A DNA stretch of 39,866 bases from JBHOQX01 sp042408595 (GCA_042408595.1 JBHOQX010000103.1:1-39866), one strand, 5' to 3'; shown: positions 8,161-16,535, numbered from the stretch's first letter. Notes: generated by a model not told the origin, from the letters alone. Program-made: numbers and translations.

Positions 8161-8799
8161 ATGTATCCATCCATGCGCGATCTGGCCGAGACGCAGCGCC
8201 TGGCGCAGGAGTACGCCAGCTACTCACAGAGCCGCAATGGGCTGGGGAACGTGCTCGGGGGCGTCGCCGGGCTGCTCGTCTATCTGACCGGCGTGCTGCT
8301 CGGCCCGGGCCTGCCGACGGCCATCATCACGATCGGGCTGACGATCGCCTGGCTGATCGGCAAGGAGGTCATCCGGCGGCGGGTGTATCGCACCTTCGGC
8401 GACGCGCGCGAGCGCTGGTCGCCGGTGCAGCGCCGCCTGCACATCGGGCTGACGGCGTTCGTCGCGCTGGTTGCGCTCGGCATCTGGGGCCTGTTTCTAG
8501 TCAAGGGCCAGGTCGGCAACCCGCGCGGCTGGCCGTACCTGGCGTTTATCGCGGCCATGCCGTTCATCACCTGGCTCTATCTGCGCACACCCTACGAGTT
8601 CATCATCGGGGTCTTTCTAGTGTGCGCCTCAGCGGTCACGAGCGCGGGCGGCGCATATGGGCTTAGCGCCTGGTACGCCTGGTTCGTGCCGATCTGCGCC
8701 GCGCTGATGCTTGTCCTCGGCGTACAGGAGCACCGGCGCTACGCCGCGCTGACAGCGCAGCTCCGGGGCCGGCAGGAGGCCGCCGATGCGAGGCGCTGA
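8161..8799 (+). CDS. uncharacterised multi-pass membrane protein paired with a winged-helix regulator
   Basis: A 212-residue protein of unknown function. The N-terminus is soluble (about 1-25). Hydrophobic segments lie at about 30-68 (probably two helices), 95-115, 122-140, 145-163 and 168-185, with basic stretches between them and at the C-terminus. GGAGG at 8149-8153 is well spaced for this ATG. Its stop overlaps the start of the winged-helix gene, so the two are translationally coupled. Its strong promoter/operator suggests it is the target that the regulator controls, but no transport or enzyme motif was seen. Confidence 0.75.
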   Translation: MYPSMRDLAETQRLAQEYASYSQSRNGLGNVLGGVAGLLVYLTGVLLGPGLPTAIITIGLTIAWLIGKEVIRRRVYRTFGDARERWSPVQRRLHIGLTAFVALVALGIWGLFLVKGQVGNPRGWPYLAFIAAMPFITWLYLRTPYEFIIGVFLVCASAVTSAGGAYGLSAWYAWFVPICAALMLVLGVQEHRRYAALTAQLRGRQEAADARR

Positions 8800-9148
8800 G
8801 CACGATGAGGAGCTGGCTGAGACGAGCGAGGCGGGGGCGCACCCGGCGCTCGGCATCGACCGCCTGATCCACGAGCCGGCGCGGCTGGTCATCCTGGCGG
8901 TCCTCAGCGGCGCGGACGAAGTGGACTTCCGCTTCCTGGAGGCAGCGACCGGGCTGACGAAGGGGAACCTGAGCCGGCAGGCAGCGAAACTGGAAGAGGC
9001 CGGCTACATCGCCATCCGCAAGTATTTCAAGGGTCGGGTACCGGCGACCGGCTACCGTATCACACCCGCCGGCCGCGCCGCCTTCGACGCCTACTGGGCG
9101 CAGATGAACGCGCTCCAGCGCAGCATCCAGCCGCGCGACGCGCGTTGA
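8786..9148 (+). CDS. winged-helix transcriptional regulator (PF13601-like)
   Basis: A 120-residue protein. After a short acidic leader it shows the small winged-helix pattern: IDRLIHEPARLVILAVL, then DFRFLEAATGLTKGNLSRQAAKLEEAGYI (recognition helix) and a basic wing with GYRITPAGRAAF. This matches stand-alone winged-helix regulators of about 100 residues (PF13601 style, often loosely called MarR or ArsR). AGGAGG at 8774-8779 precedes the ATG by 6 bases, and the gene overlaps the membrane-protein gene by 14 bases. It probably binds the palindrome at 8119-8147 and regulates its own operon. The signal it senses is unknown. Confidence 0.82.
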   Translation: MRGAEHDEELAETSEAGAHPALGIDRLIHEPARLVILAVLSGADEVDFRFLEAATGLTKGNLSRQAAKLEEAGYIAIRKYFKGRVPATGYRITPAGRAAFDAYWAQMNALQRSIQPRDAR

Positions 9149-9176
9149 AGCGCGCCGTGCGCAGGACGCGATGGGA

Positions 9177-9273
9177 GGGTGAAATGTAAAATGAAGAATG
9201 GCAGATGGCTCAAACACCATGCCAATATCTCGGGATAGAACCATTTCGCAGCTTCATTTTTCATGTTACACCC
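9177..9273. repeat. imperfect inverted repeat upstream of ATPase 2
   Basis: A left arm starting GGGTGAAATGTAAAATGAAG at 9177 and the reverse complement of the segment ending at 9273 (GGGTGTAACATG, then AAAAATGAAG) match over about 35 bases with a few mismatches and small gaps. The central loop is about 25 bases. It fills most of the gap between the winged-helix gene and ATPase 2. It may be a miniature mobile repeat or a folded leader. Confidence 0.5.
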
Positions 9274-9288
9274 ACAAAGGACACGGGC

Positions 9289-10248
9289 ATGGCTTCCGTT
9301 GAACGGTACACCGTCGAGGCCGCGGGGCTGACACGCCGCTTTGGGGCTTTCACCGCCGTGGACCACATCTCCTTCACCGTCGCGCCAGGCGAGGTCTTCG
9401 GCTTTCTCGGCCCGAACGGCTCCGGCAAGACGACGACGATCCGCATGCTCTGCGGCTTGCTCGCGCCCACCGAGGGGATCGGACGGGTGCTCGGCTACGA
9501 TATCGGGCACGAGAGCGAGGCGATCAAGGCGCGGATCGGCTACATGTCGCAAAAATTCAGCCTGTACAGCGACCTGACCGTGGCCGAGAACCTGCGCTTC
9601 TACGCCGGGGTGTACGGCCTGCCGCCGCGCGAACGAGACGCGCGTATCGCCGGGCTGCTGGCGCTCGTCGGGCTGGCGGGCCGCGAGCGCGAGCTGGTGA
9701 GCGTGTTGCCCGGCGGCGCGCGACAGCGCCTGGCGCTGGCCTGCGCCATCGTTCACCGCCCGCACGTGCTGTTCCTCGACGAGCCGACCGGCGGCGTCGA
9801 TCCGGCGGCGCGGCGCGCGTTCTGGGACCTGATCTACGAACTGGCGCAGGACGGCACGACCGTCTTCGTCACGACCCACTACATGGACGAAGCCGAGCAC
9901 TGCAACCGGATCGGCCTGATGTACGGCGGGCGGCTGGTCGCGCTGGACACGCCCGCCGGACTGAAAGCGACCGCCGTCGCCGGCGAGGTGCTGGAGATCG
10001 AGGGGACACTGGACGACGATGATGAGCAGGCCATCGCCGCGCTCCCCGGCGTGCGCGAGGTCGCCCCGTACGGGGCGCGGCTGCACGCCACGGTGGACAG
10101 CGCCGCCCGCCGCGCCCCGCAGATCCTCGCCGCGCTCCGCGCCCGCGGCGCCGCCGACGCCCGCGCCGAGCCGATCGCCCCCTCGCTGGAGGACGTGTTT
10201 GTGGCGCTGGTCGGACAGCAGCTCGCGGACTCGGAGGAGCCAGGGTGA
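9289..10248 (+). CDS. ABC transporter ATPase 2 (switch histidine present, altered signature)
   Basis: A 319-residue second nucleotide-binding subunit of the efflux system. Walker A is GPNGSGKT (41-48) and Walker B is VLFLDEP (160-166). The H-loop TTHYMDEAE has His197. The signature reads LPGG (140-143) in place of LSGG. Pairing it with ATPase 1 would give one complete site (this Walker/H-loop with the LSGG of ATPase 1) and one doubly altered site. AAAGGA at 9276-9281 lies 7 bases before the ATG at 9289, favouring it over an in-frame ATG at 9205 inside the inverted repeat. The C-terminal domain (about 230-310) resembles that of ATPase 1. Confidence 0.9.
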   Translation: MASVERYTVEAAGLTRRFGAFTAVDHISFTVAPGEVFGFLGPNGSGKTTTIRMLCGLLAPTEGIGRVLGYDIGHESEAIKARIGYMSQKFSLYSDLTVAENLRFYAGVYGLPPRERDARIAGLLALVGLAGRERELVSVLPGGARQRLALACAIVHRPHVLFLDEPTGGVDPAARRAFWDLIYELAQDGTTVFVTTHYMDEAEHCNRIGLMYGGRLVALDTPAGLKATAVAGEVLEIEGTLDDDDEQAIAALPGVREVAPYGARLHATVDSAARRAPQILAALRARGAADARAEPIAPSLEDVFVALVGQQLADSEEPG

Positions 10249-10259
10249 GCAGGTGGGCG

Positions 10260-10278
10260 GATGACACGGTGTGTCATC
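10260..10278 (+). terminator. hairpin after the efflux locus
   Basis: GATGACAC (10260-10267) and GTGTCATC (10271-10278) form a perfect 8-bp stem with a GGT loop, 11 bases after the stop of ATPase 2. A moderately T-rich stretch follows at 10281-10300. It is probably the transcription end of the efflux genes. Confidence 0.5.
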
Positions 10279-10364
10279 GGTCATTGTTCATTCTTCATGC
10301 ATCACTCGTCCACGCTCCAGCGCCCACCATCTACCCCCTCGCGCCACATCCTCCGATCGCCCGA

Positions 10365-10393
10365 TTGACACTCGAACATGTGTGCGCTAGACT
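10365..10393 (+). promoter_or_regulatory. promoter of the DinB-like gene
   Basis: TTGACA (10365-10370), 17 bases, then TAGACT (10388-10393). The expected start is near 10400, followed by a strong AAAGGAGG ribosome site and the ATG at 10430. Confidence 0.65.
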
Positions 10394-10429
10394 CGGCGTG
10401 CATCGAGTGCGCGAAAGGAGGAACCCCTT

Positions 10430-10903
10430 ATGGCGGCATCGATCCCGGTGGAGCAGTTCGCCAGCGAGTTGCTGGTGGTGCTGGATGAAGCGTTCGACAA
10501 CGTCCACGGCATCTTTCTCGACCACGGCACGTCCATGTTCGAAACGCTCGCGACGATCTCGCATGAGGAGGCCTCGCGCCCGGTCTCGGCGCGCTGCGCC
10601 ACACTCGCCGCGCAGGTGAACCACGTCCGTTTCTATCTCGATGTCGTGCTCGACTACCTGCGCGGCACGCAGCAGCAACACGTTGACTGGCCATCGAGCT
10701 GGCAGATCACCGGAGTCTCCGCGGAGGAATGGGACCGGCTGCGCGAGCGGCTGCGGGCGTCGTACCAGGAGCTGCAGGGCTTCATCCGGCAGCAGGAGGA
10801 CTGGACGCAGAACCACGCCATCGGCGGCGCGATCGGCGTTGTCGCGCACTGCGCCTACCACCTGGGCGAGATCCGCCAGGCGCTGTGTACGCTCACGGCG
10901 TGA
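10430..10903 (+). CDS. DinB/YfiT-like four-helix-bundle protein
   Basis: A 157-residue protein that looks all-helical. It has histidines in the DinB/YfiT metal-site positions: one in ISHEEAS (about 45), one in QVNHVRFYLD (about 65) and two in AHCAYHLGEIRQAL near the C-terminus. Family members bind a divalent metal and include thiol-dependent transferases and stress proteins of unknown activity, so the reaction cannot be named. The gene has its own promoter and a strong ribosome site and appears monocistronic. Confidence 0.7.
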   Translation: MAASIPVEQFASELLVVLDEAFDNVHGIFLDHGTSMFETLATISHEEASRPVSARCATLAAQVNHVRFYLDVVLDYLRGTQQQHVDWPSSWQITGVSAEEWDRLRERLRASYQELQGFIRQQEDWTQNHAIGGAIGVVAHCAYHLGEIRQALCTLTA

Positions 10904-10939
10904 GCGCTCACGAACGGCTCTGGCGGGGTTGAGACAAGG

Positions 10940-10968
10940 TTGCTCATACGCGCCGGATCAGGTATGAT
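10940..10968 (+). promoter_or_regulatory. promoter of the acyl-CoA synthetase operon
   Basis: TTGCTC (10940-10945), 17 bases, then TATGAT (10963-10968). The implied leader to the ATG at 11061 is about 85 bases. It is the only clear promoter before the three-gene run that ends with enolase. Confidence 0.6.
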
Positions 10969-11060
10969 GGACGTGACTCTCAACGCAGCAGCCCCGGAGC
11001 AACGACGGCGGCGCCGGGCGGCGCATGGGCGCGCCGGTGCGGCCAAAGGAACAGAACTGT

Positions 11061-13154
11061 ATGCTCGAGGCGATCTTCGCGCCGCGCTCGGTCGCTGTGG
11101 TCGGCGCCTCGCCCGACCCCACCAAGCTCGGGCACCGGGTGCTGAAGAATGTGCGCGACAACGGCTACCGCGGCACGCTCTTCGGCATCCACCCGACCGC
11201 GACGGAGGTGCTCGGCTGCCCCGTCTATCCCTCGATCCGCGCCGCGCCCGCCCCGCCCGAGCTGGCGGTGATCGTCATCCCGCCCGACGGCGTGCTCGCC
11301 ACCGTCGAAGAATGCGGCCAGGCCGGCGTGCGGGGCCTGGTGATCATTACCGCTGGCTTCAAGGAGATCGGCGGCGAGGGGCGCGCCCTGGAGCAGCGCG
11401 TGCTCGAAACCGTGCGCCGCTACGGCATGCGCATGGTCGGGCCGAACTGCCTGGGCGTGATCGACACCACCACCCCGCTCAACGCCTCGTTTGCGGCGCT
11501 GATGCCCGATCCCGGCGAGATCGCCTTTATGTCGCAGTCCGGCGCCATGTGCACCGCGATTCTCGACTGGAGCAAGGAGGAAGGGATCGGCTTCTCGCGC
11601 TTCGTCAGCCTGGGCAACAAGGCCGATGTGGATGAAGTCGCCCTGTTGCAAGCCTGGGGCGGCGACCCAACCAACCGCGTCATCCTGGCCTATCTGGAAG
11701 GGATCAACGACGGCCAGGCGTTTATCCAGGCCGCGCGTGAGGTGACGAAGCGCACGCCGGTGATCGCGATCAAGAGCGGCACGACCCAGGCCGGCACCCG
11801 CGCCGCTTCGTCGCATACCGGCTCGCTCGCCGGCTCCGAAAAGGCTTACGAGGCGGCCTTCAACCAGAGCGGCATCCTGCGCGCCCAGTCGATGGAGGAG
11901 CTGTTCGATTACGCGCTGGCCTTCGCCTACCAGCCGCTCATCCCCGGCGACCGGATCGCGATCGTGACCAACGCCGGCGGCCCCGGCATCATCTGCACCG
12001 ACGCCGCCGAGCGCAGCGGCCTGACGGTCGCGCGCTTCGAGCCGGCGACGATCGCCCGGCTCCAGCAGGAGCTGCCGCCGATGGCCAACGTCTTCAACCC
12101 GATCGATGTGATCGGCGACGCGCGGGCCGACCGCTACGCGATCGCCCTGCGCCACGCCCTGGCCGACCCGAACGTGGACGGCGTGATCGTCCTGTTCACG
12201 CCGCAGGCCGGCAGCGAGCCGGTCGAGACCGCCGAGGTGATCGCGCGACTCAGCGCCGGCCAACCGAAACCGGTCGTCACCAGCTACATGGGCGCGGTCA
12301 GCCTGGGCCCGGCGCTGAAGGTGCTCAACGCGCACAACATCCCGAACTATCCCTTCCCGGAGCGGGCGGTCTCGGCGCTACGGGCGATGGCCCGGCAGCG
12401 GGCCTGGATCGCCCAGCCGCCGGGCGATTACCCACGCTTCAACGTGGACGCTGCGCGCGTCCGGGCGCTGTTCGCCGAGGTGCGCGCCGCCGGGCGCGTC
12501 GAGCTTGGCGAGATCGAGGCGCGCGAGGTGATGGAAGCCTACGGCATGAAGCTGCCGGCGTCGCGACTGGCACGCTCGCCGGAGGAGGCCGCGCGGATCG
12601 CCGGCGAGATCGGCTTCCCGGTGGTGATGAAAATCTCATCGCCGGACATCCTGCACAAAAGCGACATCGGCGGCGTCAAAGTTGGCATCGGCAACGCCGC
12701 CGAGGCACGCGACGCCTACGAGCTGATCGAGTACCGCGCGCGAAAGTACAGCGAGCGAGCAACGATCTGGGGCGTCCTGGTACAGGAGATGGCGCCGAAG
12801 GGGCGGGAGCTGCTGATCGGCGTCAACCGCGATCCGCAGTTCGGCCCGCTGGTGGTGGCCGGCCTGGGCGGGATCTATGTCGAAGTGTTGCGGGATGTCA
12901 GCTACCGGCTCGCGCCGGTCTCCCGGCAGGAGGCGCACGCGCAGCTCCTGGAACTGCGCTCGTACCCGCTGCTGCAGGGCGTGCGCGGCGAGCCGCCGGC
13001 CGATATCGCCGCCGCCGAAGAGGCCATCCTGCGCGTCTCGCAACTCGTGACCGACTTCCCGGAGATCGTCGAGATGGACATCAACCCGCTCGTTGTGTAC
13101 AACCAGGACGCGGGGGCGACGGTGCTGGACGCGCGAATCATTCTGCAAAGCTGA
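11061..13154 (+). CDS. acyl-CoA synthetase (NDP-forming), fused alpha-beta acetate--CoA ligase type
   Basis: A 697-residue enzyme that converts acetyl-CoA (or another acyl-CoA), ADP and phosphate into acid, CoA and ATP, or the reverse. The N-terminal CoA-binding Rossmann domain starts with FAPRSVAVVGASPDPTKLG. Succinyl-CoA-ligase-like domains follow, with the phosphorylated histidine in ASSHTGSLAGS (His252, codon 11814-11816). From about residue 480 lies an ATP-grasp beta domain (FPVVMKISSPDILHKSDIGGV, and MDINPLVVY near the end). Domain order CoA-bind/ligase/ATP-grasp is the fused ACD form. AAAGGA lies 10 bases before the ATG at 11061, which puts the motif at the N-terminus. A protein acetyltransferase-like fusion is ruled out because no GNAT domain is seen. 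Confidence 0.9.
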   Translation: MLEAIFAPRSVAVVGASPDPTKLGHRVLKNVRDNGYRGTLFGIHPTATEVLGCPVYPSIRAAPAPPELAVIVIPPDGVLATVEECGQAGVRGLVIITAGFKEIGGEGRALEQRVLETVRRYGMRMVGPNCLGVIDTTTPLNASFAALMPDPGEIAFMSQSGAMCTAILDWSKEEGIGFSRFVSLGNKADVDEVALLQAWGGDPTNRVILAYLEGINDGQAFIQAAREVTKRTPVIAIKSGTTQAGTRAASSHTGSLAGSEKAYEAAFNQSGILRAQSMEELFDYALAFAYQPLIPGDRIAIVTNAGGPGIICTDAAERSGLTVARFEPATIARLQQELPPMANVFNPIDVIGDARADRYAIALRHALADPNVDGVIVLFTPQAGSEPVETAEVIARLSAGQPKPVVTSYMGAVSLGPALKVLNAHNIPNYPFPERAVSALRAMARQRAWIAQPPGDYPRFNVDAARVRALFAEVRAAGRVELGEIEAREVMEAYGMKLPASRLARSPEEAARIAGEIGFPVVMKISSPDILHKSDIGGVKVGIGNAAEARDAYELIEYRARKYSERATIWGVLVQEMAPKGRELLIGVNRDPQFGPLVVAGLGGIYVEVLRDVSYRLAPVSRQEAHAQLLELRSYPLLQGVRGEPPADIAAAEEAILRVSQLVTDFPEIVEMDINPLVVYNQDAGATVLDARIILQS

Positions 13155-13156
13155 AC

Positions 13157-13216
13157 GATTGCAGATTGCAGATTGCAGATGATCCCTGGCACAAGCTGCA
13201 ATCTACAAGCTGCAAT
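13157..13216. repeat. GATTGCA tandem copies with inverted partners
   Basis: Three tandem GATTGCA units (13157-13177) face two TGCAAT(C) copies at 13197-13203 and 13211-13216, so the RNA can fold into alternative hairpins. They lie in the 78-base gap between the acyl-CoA synthetase and the P-loop/DRTGG gene. They may tune expression of the second gene. Confidence 0.45.
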
Positions 13217-13232
13217 GGTGAGGAGAGGTGCG

Positions 13233-14303
13233 ATGCCAACTCTCTACGTCGCCTCAACGGAGACGTTCGTCGGTAAGAGCGCGGTCTGTGTCGGGCTGCT
13301 CGACCGGGCGCGGCGCGATGGCTTCCAGATCGGCTACATGAAGCCGGTGAGTGTGTCCGTCGCCCGCACCGACGATGCCGCACTGGACGAAGACGCCGCC
13401 TTCATCCGGGAGCACTTCGGCCTCGGCGAGCCGCTCGACCGGATCGCGCCCGTGCTGGTGACCCAAGGCGTCGTCGAAGGGATCATGCGCGGCCAGGCGC
13501 CCGATTTCGCCAAACGGCTGCGCGAGGCGTACGTCGCCGTCTCGCGCGACAAGGACTTCGTCGTGCTGGAAGGCGCGAACCACTGGGCCGAGGGGACACT
13601 CGTCGACCTTTCGGCGGACCAGGTATCGGACGCGCTGCAGGCGCCGGTGCTGCTCGTCTCGCGCTACCGCACCACCCTCACCATCGACGCGATCCTCGCC
13701 GTGCAGCGCTACCTGGGCGACCGGCTGCTCGGCGTGCTGCTGAACCAGGTCGAAGCGCCGCAGGTGGACTTTGTACGCGATCAGGTCGCGCCGTACCTGG
13801 AGAAGCGCGGCATCCCGGTCCTCGGGCTGATCGCCGAAGACCCGCAGCTCGCCGGCGTGACCGTCGGCGACCTTTACGAGCACCTCGGCGGGCAGTACCT
13901 TGGCCCGGCGGCGGCGCGCGAGCGGCTGGTCGAGAGCCTGATGATCGGCGCGATGGGCGCCGAAGCCGCCCTCTCACACTTCCGCCGCCGGCCGAACAAG
14001 GCGGTCTTCACCGGCGGCGACCGGAGCGACCTGCAGCTCGCCGCGCTGGAGACTTCGACGGCGGCGTTGGTGCTGACGGGCAACATCCGCCCGTCGGCGG
14101 CAGTGATCGACCGGGCGGAGGAGCGCGGCGTCCCGATCATCCTGCTGGCCGACGATACGCTCACGGCGGTCGAGCGGGCGGAAGGGATCTTCGGCCGCAT
14201 CCGCTTCAAGCAGGCGGCCAAGATCAGCCGCTTCACCGCGCTGCTCGATCAGAACTTCGACTTCGCCCGGCTGTATGATGAGCTCGGGCTTGGCACGGCA
14301 TAG
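13233..14303 (+). CDS. BioD-like P-loop / DRTGG-domain protein (phosphotransacetylase N-terminal type)
   Basis: A 356-residue protein. The N-terminus has a dethiobiotin-synthetase-like P-loop, STETFVGKSAVCVGLL, and the next 200 residues keep that fold (VVLEGANHW, LLVSRY). From about residue 215 a DRTGG-type domain follows (IGAMGAEAALSHFRRRPNKAVFTGGDR). This is the N-terminal regulatory half of long phosphate acetyltransferases, standing alone without the catalytic PTA domain. It is known to occur beside ADP-forming acetyl-CoA synthetase genes, as here, so a regulatory role in acetyl-CoA/acetate metabolism is the likely job. GAGGAGAGG-type bases precede the ATG at 13233. Confidence 0.8.
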   Translation: MPTLYVASTETFVGKSAVCVGLLDRARRDGFQIGYMKPVSVSVARTDDAALDEDAAFIREHFGLGEPLDRIAPVLVTQGVVEGIMRGQAPDFAKRLREAYVAVSRDKDFVVLEGANHWAEGTLVDLSADQVSDALQAPVLLVSRYRTTLTIDAILAVQRYLGDRLLGVLLNQVEAPQVDFVRDQVAPYLEKRGIPVLGLIAEDPQLAGVTVGDLYEHLGGQYLGPAAARERLVESLMIGAMGAEAALSHFRRRPNKAVFTGGDRSDLQLAALETSTAALVLTGNIRPSAAVIDRAEERGVPIILLADDTLTAVERAEGIFGRIRFKQAAKISRFTALLDQNFDFARLYDELGLGTA

Positions 14304-14358
14304 CCGGCTTGGCCGATGGGTCAACCCGATCTCTCCCTGCAATGTTGAAGGAGCGACG

Positions 14359-15660
14359 ATGTATACCCAGATCGAAGCGATTCACGCGCGCGAGGTGCTC
14401 GACTCGCGCGGCAACCCGACGATCGAGGTCGAAGTGCACGTCGAGAGCGGCGAGGTCGGGCGGGCGATCGTGCCTTCCGGCGCCTCCACCGGCGCGCACG
14501 AAGCCCTTGAGTTGCGCGACGGCGACAAGGGGCGCTACGGCGGCAAGGGGGTACTCAAAGCCGTCGAGAACGTCAACACCACGATCGCCCAGGCGCTGGC
14601 CGGCAAGGACGCCAGCGACCAGATCGCCATCGACCGCGCCCTGATCGAACTGGACGGCACCGAGAACAAGAGCAAGCTCGGCGCGAACGCCATCCTCGGC
14701 GTCTCGCTCGCCTGCGCCAAGGCGGCGGCGGCGGCGCTCGACACCCCGCTCTACCGCTACATCGGCGGAGCGTACGCCCACGTGCTGCCCGTACCGATGA
14801 TGAACATCCTGAACGGCGGCAAACACGCGCTGGACAGCACCGATTTCCAGGAGTACATGATCATGCCGGTCGGTGCGCCGAGCTTCCGCGAGGCGCTGCG
14901 CTGGTGCGCCGAGATCTACCAGGCGCTGAAGCAGGTGCTCCACCGCCGCGGCCAGCCGACGACCGTCGGCGATGAGGGCGGCTTCGCGCCGCGCCTGCCG
15001 ACCAACGAGGCCGCGCTCGAGGTGATTATGGAGGCGATCCAGGCCGCCGGCTACGCGCCGGGCGGTCAGATCATGCTGGCGATGGATCCGGCGGTCTCGG
15101 AGCTCTACAAAGACGGCAAATACCACCTGGCACGCGAGAACCGCGTGCTTTCCACCGCCGAGATGATCGACTACTGGATCGACATCGCCGCGCGCTACCC
15201 GCTGATCTCGCTGGAAGACGGCCTGGCGGAGGACGACTGGGAGGGCTGGCGCGAACTGACCGCGCGCCTCGGCGACCGCGTGCAGCTCGTCGGCGACGAC
15301 TTCCTGGTGACGAACGTCACGCGGCTACAGCGAGCGATCGACGAACAGGACGCCAACGCGATCCTGATTAAGCTCAACCAGATCGGCTCGCTAACCGAAA
15401 CGCTGGCGGCGATCGAGCTGGCGCAGCGCAACGGTTGGACGGCGGTCGTGTCGCATCGCTCCGGCGAGAGCGAGGACGTGACGATCGCCGACCTGGTGGT
15501 GGCGACCAACGCTGGCCAGATCAAGACCGGCGCGCCGGCGCGCTCGGACCGCGTCGCCAAGTACAATCAGTTGCTGCGGATCGAAGAAGAACTCGGCTCG
15601 ATGGCGACCTACGCCGGTCTGTCGGCCTTCAAGGTCCGGGGAGGGCCGCCAGCCCGATAA
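14359..15660 (+). CDS. eno: enolase
   Basis: A 433-residue enolase, the usual bacterial length, converting 2-phosphoglycerate to phosphoenolpyruvate. Seen motifs: HAREVLDSRGNPTIEVEV at the start, PSGASTGAHEALELRDGD, VGDEGGFAP, a LISLEDGLAEDDWEGW metal-site region, LIKLNQIGSLTET (catalytic Lys) and SHRSGESEDVTIADLVV. GAAGGAG lies just before the ATG at 14359 and decides this start over upstream in-frame codons. It follows the P-loop/DRTGG gene by 55 bases, so glycolysis and acetyl-CoA energy conservation are probably co-transcribed. Confidence 0.97.
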   Translation: MYTQIEAIHAREVLDSRGNPTIEVEVHVESGEVGRAIVPSGASTGAHEALELRDGDKGRYGGKGVLKAVENVNTTIAQALAGKDASDQIAIDRALIELDGTENKSKLGANAILGVSLACAKAAAAALDTPLYRYIGGAYAHVLPVPMMNILNGGKHALDSTDFQEYMIMPVGAPSFREALRWCAEIYQALKQVLHRRGQPTTVGDEGGFAPRLPTNEAALEVIMEAIQAAGYAPGGQIMLAMDPAVSELYKDGKYHLARENRVLSTAEMIDYWIDIAARYPLISLEDGLAEDDWEGWRELTARLGDRVQLVGDDFLVTNVTRLQRAIDEQDANAILIKLNQIGSLTETLAAIELAQRNGWTAVVSHRSGESEDVTIADLVVATNAGQIKTGAPARSDRVAKYNQLLRIEEELGSMATYAGLSAFKVRGGPPAR

Positions 15661-15720
15661 CGTCACCAGCGACAGCGGACGGGCAGCCGCTCGTCCACCC
15701 TCTGCCGCCACGCGGAAGGG

Positions 15721-15779
15721 GTGTTGGTGTATCCAACACGGGCAGCGCAACACCGAGCCGGTGAGCGGTGCTCACCGGC
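15721..15779 (+). terminator. two hairpins after enolase
   Basis: GTGTTGG/CCAACAC (15721-15739) and GCCGGTGAGC/GCTCACCGGC (15757-15779, GGT loop) are perfect stems 60-120 bases after the enolase stop. A third GC-rich stem with a GAA loop (GGGGC/GCCCC) lies near 15875-15887 and may serve the opposite strand. None has a clear T-tract. The 326-base gap between enolase and the convergent anti-sigma gene shows no gene. Confidence 0.5.
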
Positions 15780-15986
15780 TTCGTGATCGACGGGGTTTTC
15801 ATCGAGCGATCAGCTACCGCGCGACCCGTGTCATGCGGCGCCCTCCGGCGGTGCTCGCGGTGGGGAGGTGTGGTGGGGCGAAGCCCCGCCGAACCCCCTT
15901 CGTGAGCGCACGAAAAAGAACTTCCGTGGCGGGCATGCGGCCCGCTACACCTCCCGCGCCTGGCGCGACCGCGTACGCTCTCTTGC

Positions 15987-16535
15987 TCAGAGCTGTATCT
16001 GCGCCTCGTTCAGACCGCCGCGCCGGGTGGTGCGCTCCGCCACCGCCCACAGAAGGGCGGCCAGCAGCACCCACATCGACTGGTCGCGTATGTGGGCGAC
16101 GAGGTCGATCAGCGGGCGCGACTCGGGCAGCAACTGCCCGAGGATGAGCAGCCCGTGGCCAGGCGCGTCGAGCAGCCAGGCCAGCGCCTCGTGCACGCCG
16201 AGCTGCCCCGCCGCCAACGAGATGAACCGCCAGACGACCACCAGCGATACGCCGACGGCGGCGCAGGTGAGCAGCAGCACCAGGTTGACATACCAGCGCG
16301 GCGGGCGGGGGCGGGCGGCGGCCACGGCGAGCACTGGCCCAGCGGCGATCGCCAGCAGCTGCGCCGTCAGCGCCGCCGGCGCCTGCCAGCGGAGCTCGTC
16401 GCGCAGCAGCGCGTCCAGATGCTGGCTGCGGCGCTGGTAGGCGGCGCAGGCCGGGCAGGCTGCCAGGTGATCGCGCAGCGTGGCATCCAGCGGATCGATC
16501 GCGAGCGCCGCGCGCACATGTTCGCAGGTTGTCAT
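15987..16535 (-). CDS. zinc-finger anti-sigma factor, membrane-anchored
   Basis: A 182-residue protein. The N-terminal His-Cys motif of anti-sigma factors is visible as TCEHVRAAL followed by LRDHLAACPACAAY (H-x3-C-x2-C). Two or more hydrophobic segments follow (about 80-107 and 155-172). Its ATG overlaps the sigma-factor stop by four bases (ATGA), the usual coupled arrangement. It probably holds the ECF sigma factor at the membrane until a signal arrives. Confidence 0.82.
   Translation of the reverse strand: MTTCEHVRAALAIDPLDATLRDHLAACPACAAYQRRSQHLDALLRDELRWQAPAALTAQLLAIAAGPVLAVAAARPRPPRWYVNLVLLLTCAAVGVSLVVVWRFISLAAGQLGVHEALAWLLDAPGHGLLILGQLLPESRPLIDLVAHIRDQSMWVLLAALLWAVAERTTRRGGLNEAQIQL

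Noticed and set aside
10980..12335. 451-codon minus-strand frame opposite the acyl-CoA synthetase
   Set aside because: Shadow of the synthetase gene; no motif or ribosome site.
13157..13180. Short tandem GATTGCA units as a CRISPR-like array
   Set aside because: Units are contiguous 7-mers with no spacers; simple tandem repeats.
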